DNA of 6,079 nt from Aquifex aeolicus (GCA_011375045.1 DRNB01000300.1:1-6079), one strand, 5' to 3'; shown: positions 1-5,744, numbered from the stretch's first letter. The notes: generated by a model from the letters alone, not told the origin. A program made the numbers and translations.

Positions 1-1227
1 CTCCCCCGCCACGGCGCTCGCCGTGCAGGTTTCCGGTGAGGCAAGGTAAACCTTCGCGTCCGGAGTTCCGGACCTTCCCTCGAAGTTTCTGTTGAAGCTC
101 CTGACCGTTACCCCACCGCTGGGGGGGGCGTAGCCCATCCCTATGCAGGGACCACAGGCGCTTTCGAGGATCCTCGCCCCCGCCTTGAGGAAGCTCAGGA
201 GGGAGCTGTCCGCTGTGATCAGCTCCAGAACCTGCTTGGATCCCGGAGCCACGGCGAAGATCACATCGGGGTGAATCCTCCTCCCCTCGAGGAGCTTTGC
301 ACTCCTTCTGAGATCCACAAAGGAGGAGTTTGTGCAGGATCCAATCACCACCTGATCCACCTTTACACCCTCCACCTCCCGCACCGGAACCACGTTGTCG
401 GGGGAGTGGGGACAGGCTATAAGGGGTTCCAGCTCCGACAGGTCCAGTTCGATGATCTCATCGTACTGAGCGTCGGGATCCGGCAGAAGCTCCACCCAGT
501 CCTCCTCCCTGCCCTGTGCCCGCAGATAAGCTCTCGTTACCTCGTCCGAGGGAAAGAGGGAGGTCGTGGCTCCCAGCTCCGCACCCATGTTGGTGATCGT
601 TGCCCTCTCGGGAACGGAAAGCTCCTTCACCCCCTCGCCGAAGTACTCGAATATCTTCCCCACGCCTCCCTTGACGGTCAGCCTCCTGAGCAGCTCGAGG
701 ATAACGTCCTTGGCGGTTACCCAGTCGGGGAGCCTGCCCCTGAGGTGCACCCCCACTATCTTCGGCATCTTCAGATAAAAGGGTTCCCCCGCCATGGCAG
801 CAGCGACGTCCAGACCGCCCGCCCCTATAGCCAGCATGCCCACACCGCCGCTCGTGGGTGTGTGGGAATCGGATCCCAGAAGGGTTTTCCCCGGAACGGC
901 GAACCTCTCCACGTGAACCTGATGGCATATCCCGTTTCCGGGCTTGGAAAGCCAGATGCCGTATCTCTTGGCGACGCTCATGAGGTACTTGTGATCATCG
1001 GGATTGCGGAAGTCCGTCTGGAGCATGTTGTGGTCTATGTAGCTTACGGAAAGCTCCGTTCTGATCCTGTCTATACCCATTGCCTCCAGCTCCAGATAAG
1101 CCATCGTGCCGGTTGCATCCTGAGTGAGCGTCTGGTCTATCCTTATCGCTATCTCCTCACCCGGCTCCATCCTCCCGGCGACGAGGTGTTCCCTCAGGAT
1201 CTTCCAAGCGACCGTTCCCTTTGCCAT
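1..1227 (-). CDS. acnA: Aconitate hydratase, N-terminal 409 residues (cut by left edge)
   Basis: Aconitase interconverts citrate and isocitrate through cis-aconitate, in the cytoplasm, in the oxidative or reductive TCA cycle. The frame runs from ATG at 1227 to the window edge with no stop, giving 409 codons. The family of this type is about 640-660 residues, so roughly the last third is missing. Visible landmarks are DHNMLQTDF at residues 65-73, GSDSHTPTSGG at 118-128, GAGGLDVAAAMAGEPF at 135-150, GSCTNSS at 296-302 and ACGPCIGMG at 357-365. C298, C358 and C361 are the expected three ligands of the [4Fe-4S] cluster. The start is supported by GGAGG at 1238-1234, six bases before the ATG, and by the family's MAKGTVAWKIL-like N terminus. 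The overall pattern fits the short aconitase class (TIGR01342-like) rather than the roughly 900-residue AcnA or AcnB, or isopropylmalate dehydratase, which lacks this N-terminal run. Codon use is GC-rich like the right flank. Confidence 0.93.
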   Translation of the reverse strand, partial: MAKGTVAWKILREHLVAGRMEPGEEIAIRIDQTLTQDATGTMAYLELEAMGIDRIRTELSVSYIDHNMLQTDFRNPDDHKYLMSVAKRYGIWLSKPGNGICHQVHVERFAVPGKTLLGSDSHTPTSGGVGMLAIGAGGLDVAAAMAGEPFYLKMPKIVGVHLRGRLPDWVTAKDVILELLRRLTVKGGVGKIFEYFGEGVKELSVPERATITNMGAELGATTSLFPSDEVTRAYLRAQGREEDWVELLPDPDAQYDEIIELDLSELEPLIACPHSPDNVVPVREVEGVKVDQVVIGSCTNSSFVDLRRSAKLLEGRRIHPDVIFAVAPGSKQVLELITADSSLLSFLKAGARILESACGPCIGMGYAPPSGGVTVRSFNRNFEGRSGTPDAKVYLASPETCTASAVAGE

Positions 1228-1240
1228 CCTTTACCTCCCA
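1228..1240 (-). promoter_or_regulatory. Ribosome binding site of acnA
   Basis: On the minus strand the sequence reads TGGGAGGTAAAGG directly before the ATG at 1227. GGAGG at 1238-1234 lies six bases upstream of the start codon, a standard Shine-Dalgarno spacing, and it fixes the start of acnA. Confidence 0.8.
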
Positions 1241-1266
1241 AGCAGTGCCCGAAAGACGTTTTAGAA

Positions 1267-1295
1267 GGATTAACCCATTTTAAGGGTTTTGTCAA
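1267..1295 (-). promoter_or_regulatory. Candidate acnA promoter with inverted repeat in its spacer
   Basis: A perfect TTGACA (1295-1290, minus strand) is followed after 17 bases by a weak -10, TAATCC at 1272-1267. Shifting by one base gives TTAATC, also weak. Inside the spacer lies an inverted repeat, AACCC at 1272-1276 and GGGTT at 1284-1288 with a 7-base AT loop, in a position suited to a repressor or activator site. The predicted leader would be about 33 bases and contain the Shine-Dalgarno. The -35 match is seen directly; the promoter role and any operator are inference. Confidence 0.45.
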
Positions 1296-1328
1296 GTGTA
1301 GAAGCCTTGTGGTGTAGCTTTCACACTT
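1294..1328. repeat. Imperfect inverted repeat between acnA and the lipoprotein gene
   Basis: AAGTGTAGAAGC at 1294-1305 is matched by GCTTTCACACTT at 1317-1328. Ten of twelve positions pair around an 11-base centre. One end touches the TTGACA of the acnA promoter. It sits in the divergent intergenic region, so it could be a shared operator site or a remnant left at the edge of the AT-rich block. No poly-T run follows, so a terminator is unlikely. Confidence 0.35.
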
Positions 1329-1369
1329 CTGCCTTTGTTCACCTCTCTATCTTGACATCCTTTAAAGTC

Positions 1370-1909
1370 ATGGAATTAAGAACAATCATAGTAAAGGGTG
1401 TGATAATAAGTTTGATAAGTTTCATAGTATCTTGTGCACCAAAGGCGAAGGTAGTTGATCTCAAAGAGAATTTTGATCCTAACGAGGTGTCCTGGATTTT
1501 CCAAGGTGGGAACAATACAATTTCAGGTGAAGCTTTTCTGCGCACTATAGGTGGGGAAGTTAGAACTTGTGCAGGACTTGACGTTATTCTTATTCCTGTA
1601 TCTCGTTATAGTACAAAACGCATACAAGTGCTTTATGGAAATACAAATGCGGGTTATATACCACTGTTTAGTGGGAAACGCATAGTTTTTAAACCTGATC
1701 CGCCGCTTTATTATAAATACATGAAAAAAGCTAAATGTGATGCTTCTGGTCATTTCAAGTTTACGAATCTTCCCAACGGTGAGTATTACATAATAGCGAA
1801 CGTAATGTGGAGTGTGGGAGGCTATATTCCATCTCAAGGCGGTTATCTTATGCAACGAGTAAAGGTTAACGGGGGTGAAACGAGAGAGATTATAATGACA
1901 TATCCATAA
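1370..1909 (+). CDS. Putative lipoprotein with C-terminal beta-sandwich-like domain, function unknown
   Basis: This 179-residue protein starts with a lipoprotein signal: basic residues R4 and K9, a hydrophobic stretch at 10-20 and a lipobox ending FIVSC at 18-22. Lipidation at C22 and membrane anchoring are therefore likely. The mature part contains ISGEAFLRTIGGEVRTCAGLDVILIP (51-76) and then CDASGHFKFTNLPNGEYYIIANVMW (123-147), followed by QRVKVNGGETREI. The G-x-F-x-F-x-N-L-P-x-G-E-Y pattern is typical of carboxypeptidase-regulatory/prealbumin-like beta sandwiches. C67 and C123 could form a disulfide. I recognise this as the kind of uncharacterised lipoprotein seen across Gram-negative bacteria, but I cannot assign a function. 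ATG 1370 is chosen because it gives a proper signal peptide; the frame extends upstream to a TTG at 1289, but that extension does not look like a signal. No clear Shine-Dalgarno precedes the ATG. The gene is AT-rich like the restriction genes and converges on them. Confidence 0.72.
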   Translation: MELRTIIVKGVIISLISFIVSCAPKAKVVDLKENFDPNEVSWIFQGGNNTISGEAFLRTIGGEVRTCAGLDVILIPVSRYSTKRIQVLYGNTNAGYIPLFSGKRIVFKPDPPLYYKYMKKAKCDASGHFKFTNLPNGEYYIIANVMWSVGGYIPSQGGYLMQRVKVNGGETREIIMTYP

Positions 1910-1937
1910 GCCGTTTGGAAAAGAATTCTTCAAAAAT

Positions 1938-1963
1938 TGTGAAATCCTTTGTTAAGATTCACA
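1938..1963. terminator. Weak bidirectional terminator between convergent genes
   Basis: TGTGAAATC at 1938-1946 pairs with GATTCACA at 1956-1963, with one bulged A and a 9-base loop. On the plus strand the stem is followed by GACTTTT, serving the lipoprotein gene. On the minus strand it is followed by AATTTTTG, serving the methyltransferase gene, whose stop codon (1954-1952) lies in the loop. The stem is GC-poor, so efficiency is doubtful, especially in a thermophile. Confidence 0.4.
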
Positions 1964-3076
1964 GACTTTTATAAGCTTATACTTATAACCTACCAACCTG
2001 TTTGTGGCTACTTCTATAGCTTTCTCGGAGTTGTCTATACCTATCCACTTCCTGCCCAGTAAAGATGAAGCTAAAAGAGTTGTCCCTGATCCACAAAAGC
2101 AGTCAAGCACATAGCTTCCAGAAGCTGAGGACGTTCTAACTATGAACTTCAGCAGATCTAAGTTTTTCTCCGTGGGATATGAGGGATACTGAGGATCTTT
2201 AAATTCCCATATATCCTGTGCTCGTTTGCCTGGTCTATCTTCTGGATATATCTTTTTTCGTGGTATTCCGTTCTTAGACCACTCTATAAGTCCCTGTTTG
2301 TCCCACTCTTCTAAAATTCTCACATCAGTTCTCCAATGTCTGCCGGGTGGAGGTAAAAGACCTTTGAATGGCTTAGATGTGCTGCCCTTCTTGGTTTCTC
2401 CAGGTGCATGTAGTGGTATTGTTGTGTATCTTCTTCCTTGGGAATCTATTTTTGGAAAAAGCTCCCTAATATCTTCTTCTGTATAGGGTATATAAGGCTC
2501 GTTCCATATAAAGTTTTCACCTTTTGTATAAAAAAGTATCATATCCTTTATATTTCCATAGCCTTTTCTTTTAAAGTTTTTGGGATTACATTTTATACGA
2601 GATATATCCCCCCTAAAGTTTTCGATACCGAATATCTCATCCATGATTATTTTTACGTAATGACCTACCTTGTAATCTATATGCAAATATATCGATCCTT
2701 TGTCAGATAAAAGATCATATAAGAGATACAGCGTCTCTCTTATAAACTCAAGGTATTTACCACCTGATAGTGTGTCTGAATAAGCTACTTGTCCTTGTTT
2801 ACTCCTACTTATAGAATTTGCTCTTCCACAAGGGGAAATTTTAAATACGTTTTTTGTCGAGAAAGGAGGATCCACGTAAATAAGATCTATTTTCCCTTTA
2901 AAAACTGGAAGTAAGGTTTTTAAAACCCTTCTACATTCTCCAAATATAAGAAGATTGTCTCCAAAACTTATTTCCTTATCAAAGCTAACAGGTTTTATAT
3001 TTTTGTATATTTCCTCCTTTGTTTTTTTGTCTTCATAAAAAAGTTCCGCTATATGCATGACATCTACCCATAACAC
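1952..3076 (-). CDS. Site-specific DNA methyltransferase, beta class, probably adenine-N6
   Basis: This 374-residue protein would transfer a methyl group from S-adenosylmethionine to a base in the recognition site of the neighbouring endonuclease. The catalytic motif IV, DLIYVDPPF (64-72), precedes the SAM-binding motif I, VLDCFCGSGTT (323-333). That order is typical of the beta class (N6_N4_Mtase fold). DPPF points to adenine-N6 rather than cytosine-N4, where SPPY is usual. The segment from about 150 to 290, with RRYTTIPLHAPGE and LPPPGRHWRTD, contains the likely target recognition region. KRAQDIWEFKDPQYPSYPTEKNLDLL leads into motif I, as in Mod-like enzymes related to type III and some type II systems. 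The longest start is GTG 3076, six bases after the endonuclease stop. ATG 3058 (residue 7) is preceded by GGGTAG and is an equally good start. Neither has a strong Shine-Dalgarno, so coupling to the upstream gene is likely. The composition is AT-rich. The class call is secure, the specificity unknown. Confidence 0.9.
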   Translation of the reverse strand: MLWVDVMHIAELFYEDKKTKEEIYKNIKPVSFDKEISFGDNLLIFGECRRVLKTLLPVFKGKIDLIYVDPPFSTKNVFKISPCGRANSISRSKQGQVAYSDTLSGGKYLEFIRETLYLLYDLLSDKGSIYLHIDYKVGHYVKIIMDEIFGIENFRGDISRIKCNPKNFKRKGYGNIKDMILFYTKGENFIWNEPYIPYTEEDIRELFPKIDSQGRRYTTIPLHAPGETKKGSTSKPFKGLLPPPGRHWRTDVRILEEWDKQGLIEWSKNGIPRKKIYPEDRPGKRAQDIWEFKDPQYPSYPTEKNLDLLKFIVRTSSASGSYVLDCFCGSGTTLLASSLLGRKWIGIDNSEKAIEVATNRLVGYKYKLIKVCES

Positions 3077-3082
3077 ATAAAT

Positions 3083-3910
3083 CTATATCGCAAATAGAAA
3101 TTCTCTCAGAATCAAAGCACTCAATATATTTTCACTCTTGAATCTTTCTTGGGTTATAGCCTTAAACATCTTCGTCTTTCGTGGTATATATAAGACTCCA
3201 TCAAGGATAGCTATCTTTATAACATCAGATTTTGTATCAATTTGGAAAATAGACAAAGCGTCCGTGAACTGTGCATTTTGATGCCCTCCAAAATCAGTAA
3301 GGAATTTTGCTTCTCCTATTATATATTTACCCTTAATTCGTGCAACAAGGTCCAAACCTTTATTTCTGTTATACCCAAGTTCATTTTCCGCAAACTGTTT
3401 CATCTTTTCATCACTGGCAAGCAATAACCCATCTTTATTATCACGTATAAATTCACTTAAACCCATTACGGGAAGCCCGAGAGTTCCCTTTCGCAACCAG
3501 TTTTTGAACATAGGTCCTATTTGTCTATTTGTTTCTTTCGGTTCACTACATCTCTTATAAAGCTCGTCCAATCCAAGCTCATAAATCATGCTTGCTATCC
3601 TTCTAATTGTTCTTGGGTTACGGTCAAAGGCAGTAGGATCATGTCTGAAATAAGCTATATAAGGATCTTTTATAGGAAACTTATCAAATTTAAGAAGCAC
3701 CTTTACCAAGTTTTTGTCATCTTTTTTGTTGAAATAGTCTTCTACACGATTCCAAAGTTCCTCATTTATTTCTCTTATGCTTTCAGGTATGGTTTGATAT
3801 ATACTAAAAAGATCATCCAAATATGAGCGTGTATTAGCATATTCTATACTTAGCTTTATCCACCAGTTAATACTATCGTCGCTTAGGATTTTCTCAAGGG
3901 AAACGAACAT
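3083..3910 (-). CDS. Type II restriction endonuclease, PD-(D/E)XK type
   Basis: The 275-residue product is probably the endonuclease partner of the adjacent methyltransferase and would cut DNA unmethylated at the shared site. Counting from a GTG at 3913, the region NKGLDLVARIKGKYIIGEAKFLTDFGG (184-210) carries D188, E201 and K203 in the spacing D-x12-E-x-K on predicted beta strands, which matches a PD-(D/E)XK nuclease core. HQNAQFTDAL follows and may be part of the site or interface. The N-terminal half is rich in predicted helix with no motif I recognise. It may belong to a Tsp45I-like or similar Pfam restriction family, but I could not confirm this by reading. The start is GTG 3913 or, more likely, ATG 3910, whose A is the last base of the rpsU stop (TGATG). 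There is no Shine-Dalgarno at normal spacing. The stop lies 6 bases before the methyltransferase start. AT-rich, probably acquired. Confidence 0.8.
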   Translation of the reverse strand: MFVSLEKILSDDSINWWIKLSIEYANTRSYLDDLFSIYQTIPESIREINEELWNRVEDYFNKKDDKNLVKVLLKFDKFPIKDPYIAYFRHDPTAFDRNPRTIRRIASMIYELGLDELYKRCSEPKETNRQIGPMFKNWLRKGTLGLPVMGLSEFIRDNKDGLLLASDEKMKQFAENELGYNRNKGLDLVARIKGKYIIGEAKFLTDFGGHQNAQFTDALSIFQIDTKSDVIKIAILDGVLYIPRKTKMFKAITQERFKSENILSALILREFLFAI

Positions 3911-4113
3911 CACATAAGCTGCTGCTGTTTCTTAAGAGCCTTCAGGATCCTTTTTCTCCTCGCCCGCTCACGCTTCTTCTTGCGCTCGCTGGGTTTCTCG
4001 TAATACTCCCTTCGCTTCACCTCTGTGAGTATCTGCTCCTGATCCACGAGACGCTTGAACCTCTTGAGAATCTTCTCAGGAGGCTCGTTGCCCTGAACCA
4101 CAACTACCGCCAA
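3910..4113 (-). CDS. rpsU: Small ribosomal subunit protein S21
   Basis: This 67-residue, strongly basic protein joins the 30S subunit near the 3' end of 16S rRNA. The N terminus AVVVVQGNEPPEKILKRFKRLVDQEQILTEVKRREYYEKPSERKKK matches the S21 family closely, with EPPEKILKRFKR and the REYYEKPSE block in their usual places. A lysine/arginine-rich helix follows and ends in KKQQQLM. Length is normal. The start is TTG at 4113, chosen because family members begin just before this valine run and because AAGGAGGTGA (4128-4119) lies at ideal distance. The stop TGA (3912-3910) overlaps the endonuclease start. The membrane protein gene ends 33 bases upstream on the same strand. The gene keeps the GC-rich host composition, so it marks the native side of the junction. 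Confidence 0.95.
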   Translation of the reverse strand: MAVVVVQGNEPPEKILKRFKRLVDQEQILTEVKRREYYEKPSERKKKRERARRKRILKALKKQQQLM

Positions 4114-4118
4114 CTAAA

Positions 4119-4128
4119 TCACCTCCTT
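4119..4128 (-). promoter_or_regulatory. Extended Shine-Dalgarno of rpsU
   Basis: AGAAGGAGGTGAT on the minus strand (AAGGAGGTGA at 4128-4119) is nearly a full complement of the usual 16S rRNA 3' tail. Eight bases separate GGAGG from the TTG start. It compensates for the weak start codon and is the strongest ribosome binding site in the window. Confidence 0.85.
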
Positions 4129-4134
4129 CTGAGA

Positions 4135-4162
4135 ATTTTAGCACAGTTACGCCGGTTTACAA
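4135..4162 (-). promoter_or_regulatory. Candidate rpsU promoter, extended -10
   Basis: On the minus strand TGCTAAAAT at 4143-4135 is an extended -10 (TGnTAAAAT, five of six to TATAAT). TTGTAA at 4162-4157, 16 bases upstream, matches four of six -35 positions. The expected start of transcription is near 4128, so the leader would be about 15 bases and begin at the Shine-Dalgarno. The promoter overlaps the last codons of the membrane protein gene. It would also drive the restriction-modification genes, since no terminator is seen between them and rpsU. Confidence 0.5.
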
Positions 4163-4926
4163 AGAAGATAGGCGTGCGTGGCGAAGCTAAAGTAGAGCAG
4201 AACCACCCCGTACAGCAAGGCGAGTCCCAGGGGAACCGTTACAGGATGCCCCGTCAGCAAGGCTCCGATACCGCCCAGAAGGAGACTCGCCACCGTGAAG
4301 AGGGAGTACATGATCAGGTAACTTATCCTCAGACTCGATTTAAAGAAGTCGTAGTTGAAGACCTTAAAGACCGCCGCCATGGCGGCGGTGAAGCCTTCCT
4401 GCTGGAACACGTATCCGTAAACAAGGGGAGCCACCCACAGCACCACCAGAAAGACCACCAGAAGAAGCAGGACGCCTATCAGAAGACCCACGTCCATTTC
4501 CCCCCCCAGATCCGGCGGAGGACCCTTGGAGAGGATGAAGTCCACAAACTCCCTGCCGAAGGTAGCTATCCCCACCATGAGCACCACCATCTGGAAGATG
4601 AAGGTGAGGAGAAAGGTTCCCACAAAAGCCCCGAGAGCTGTGTCCGGATGACTGAACAGATACTCCCCGAAGCTCGTTCCCTTTATTCTTTCCTCGAAGG
4701 CGGACTCGCTCCCCTCGCTCTCGACGATCCTTCTGCTGAGGTATGTCCCCACAGAAAACAGGCTGATCTGCCACAGGATACTGAAGAAGAAACCCACCAC
4801 CGGAAAGGCGGAAAGCAGAAGAAGAGCGAGGGAGTAAAGCAGAAAGAGAACGTGAAGACTCGGATTCGAAGCAACAGCCCTCCACGTGAACCTGAACACG
4901 CTCAAAACCCAGTTCAGACTGGACAT
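4147..4926 (-). CDS. Polytopic membrane protein of unknown function
   Basis: A 259-residue protein dominated by hydrophobic segments at about 25-40, 42-60, 97-120, 147-170, 200-223 and 229-255, so five or six membrane spans are likely. A polar loop with TYLSRRIVESEGSESAFEERIKGTSFGEYL (61-90) follows the first hairpin, and a second loop around 124-146 is rich in proline and glycine. FNYDFFKSSLRISY (190-203) precedes the last pair. There is no signal peptide and no catalytic motif I recognise. It resembles small uncharacterised membrane families (DUF4013-like in topology only). The frame stays open upstream to 5049, but that part lies over the divergent SAM hydroxide adenosyltransferase gene. 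ATG 4926 is chosen because it removes this overlap and begins a natural amphipathic helix. Only a weak GGCGGAG touches the ATG. Composition is host-like. Confidence 0.75.
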   Translation of the reverse strand: MSSLNWVLSVFRFTWRAVASNPSLHVLFLLYSLALLLLSAFPVVGFFFSILWQISLFSVGTYLSRRIVESEGSESAFEERIKGTSFGEYLFSHPDTALGAFVGTFLLTFIFQMVVLMVGIATFGREFVDFILSKGPPPDLGGEMDVGLLIGVLLLLVVFLVVLWVAPLVYGYVFQQEGFTAAMAAVFKVFNYDFFKSSLRISYLIMYSLFTVASLLLGGIGALLTGHPVTVPLGLALLYGVVLLYFSFATHAYLLCKPA

Positions 4927-4947
4927 CTCCGCCACAGCTGATATCCT
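4920..4947 (+). promoter_or_regulatory. Candidate promoter for the SAM hydroxide adenosyltransferase gene
   Basis: TGGACA at 4920-4925 (five of six to TTGACA) is followed 16 bases later by TATCCT at 4942-4947 (four of six to TATAAT). A start of transcription at the usual distance would fall at or next to the ATG at 4955, implying a leaderless message. That fits the absence of a Shine-Dalgarno. The match is modest and the call is inference. Confidence 0.3.
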
Positions 4948-4954
4948 AAAAGTA

Positions 4955-5725
4955 ATGGTTGTAGCTATTTTAACCGACTTCGGAACCGCGGACGGTTTCG
5001 TAGCCGCCATGAAGGGGGTGATCCTCTCCATAAACCCCGCGGTTACCATCGTTGACGTGTCCCACGAGGTTCAGCCCTTCAACATCCTCGAAGGCGCCCT
5101 GATCCTCAAGGCTCATTACAGATACTTTCCCCCCGGAACGATCTTCGTGGCGGTCGTGGATCCGGGCGTGGGTTCGGAGCGAAGACCCCTCGCCCTCAGA
5201 TGCGGGGACTACCTCTTCGTGGGACCCGACAACGGCATAATGGACCTCGTGGTGAAGGAGGCTCAGGAACCGCCGCAGGCGGTTGTTATAGAGAACAGAA
5301 ACGTCATGCTTCCCCGGATAAACAACACCTTTCACGGCAGGGACGTGTTTGCGCCGGCGGCGGCTCATCTCAGCAGGGGTATGGCTTTAGAGGATCTGGG
5401 ACCTGCGGTGGAGTACACCTTCAGACTTAACTTCCCGGAGGTGAGGAGGGAACCCGGCAGGGTTACAGGGGAGATAGTTTACTTCGATCGCTTTGGAAAC
5501 GCTGTAACCAACGTCCCCTGCGGGGAGTTCAGGTGCGGGATGTTCAGGGAGGAGAGGGTAAGGGTGGTTTCCCACTTTCAGGCGGGGGAGAGGGGAAAGC
5601 TGAACCTCGTGTGCGGTAGCTTCGGCTTCATGGAGCTCTTCGTCCCCATGGGAAACGCCCGGGAGACCTTCAGACTCGAGCTGGGGGAGAAGATAAGGCT
5701 CTTCGGCAGAGGAGAGTGTCCCTGA
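4955..5725 (+). CDS. SAM hydroxide adenosyltransferase (SAM hydrolase, DUF62 family)
   Basis: The family (Pfam SAM_adeno_trans, formerly DUF62) uses water or hydroxide to split S-adenosylmethionine into adenosine and methionine, and is related to fluorinase and chlorinase. The 256-residue length is normal. Landmarks are ILTDFGTADGFVAAMKG (5-21), the strand VDVSHEVQPF, VVDPGVGSERR (67-77), FVGPDNG (88-94), FHGRDVFAPAAAHL (126-139) and YFDRFGNAVTN (176-186). D69, R76 and H127 correspond to the conserved Asp-Arg-His set of the archaeal hydrolases. The halogenase-specific insertion loop is not evident, so halogenation is unlikely. The frame extends back to an ATG at 4886, but ATG 4955 gives the family N terminus and leaves 28 bases to the divergent membrane protein gene. 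No Shine-Dalgarno precedes it. proS follows after 19 bases on the same strand, so the two are probably one operon. The physiological role in bacteria is unclear. Confidence 0.92.
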   Translation: MVVAILTDFGTADGFVAAMKGVILSINPAVTIVDVSHEVQPFNILEGALILKAHYRYFPPGTIFVAVVDPGVGSERRPLALRCGDYLFVGPDNGIMDLVVKEAQEPPQAVVIENRNVMLPRINNTFHGRDVFAPAAAHLSRGMALEDLGPAVEYTFRLNFPEVRREPGRVTGEIVYFDRFGNAVTNVPCGEFRCGMFREERVRVVSHFQAGERGKLNLVCGSFGFMELFVPMGNARETFRLELGEKIRLFGRGECP

Positions 5726-5744
5726 AGGCTTACAATATTCCCCT

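Larger units (their letters stand above)
1241..3909. other. AT-rich accessory block (lipoprotein gene plus restriction-modification genes)
   Basis: Composition drops sharply just upstream of the acnA ribosome binding site and rises again at the rpsU stop codon. Hand counts of single 60-base rows give 18 G+C at 1681 and 19 at 3721, against 40 at 5161 in the SAM hydroxide adenosyltransferase gene. The block holds one plus-strand gene and two minus-strand genes, none of them housekeeping. I found no transposase, integrase, tRNA or obvious target-site duplication, so the route of entry is unknown. It may be one acquisition or two, since the lipoprotein gene points the other way and has no link to restriction. 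Confidence 0.6.

Noticed and set aside
271..1317. Long plus-strand open frame across the acnA region
   Set aside because: It is antisense to a gene with full aconitase motifs, and its translation is rich in His, Pro and Arg with no recognisable family.
1352..1380. TTGACA at 1352-1357 as a promoter for the lipoprotein gene
   Set aside because: The -10 would fall inside the coding sequence after ATG 1370 and matches poorly (ATTAAG), so a transcript from it would lack the start codon.
1921..1930. AAGAATTCTT palindrome downstream of the lipoprotein gene
   Set aside because: A 10-base AT-rich palindrome with no loop is expected by chance in such DNA. The neighbouring stem at 1938-1963 explains termination better.
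1523..1933. Minus-strand open frame opposite the lipoprotein gene
   Set aside because: There is no ribosome binding site or domain, and the plus strand has a signal peptide, a lipobox and a structured domain pattern.
4174..4941. Plus-strand open frame of 255 codons opposite the membrane protein gene
   Set aside because: Its product is an implausible His/Gln/Glu/Lys-rich chain, while the minus strand gives well-formed membrane helices.
1952..5725. Functional link between the SAM hydroxide adenosyltransferase and the SAM-dependent methyltransferase, such as an anti-restriction SAM hydrolase
   Set aside because: The hydrolase gene is in the native GC-rich flank, on the opposite strand, in an apparent operon with proS. 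Shared use of SAM alone is not evidence of one system.
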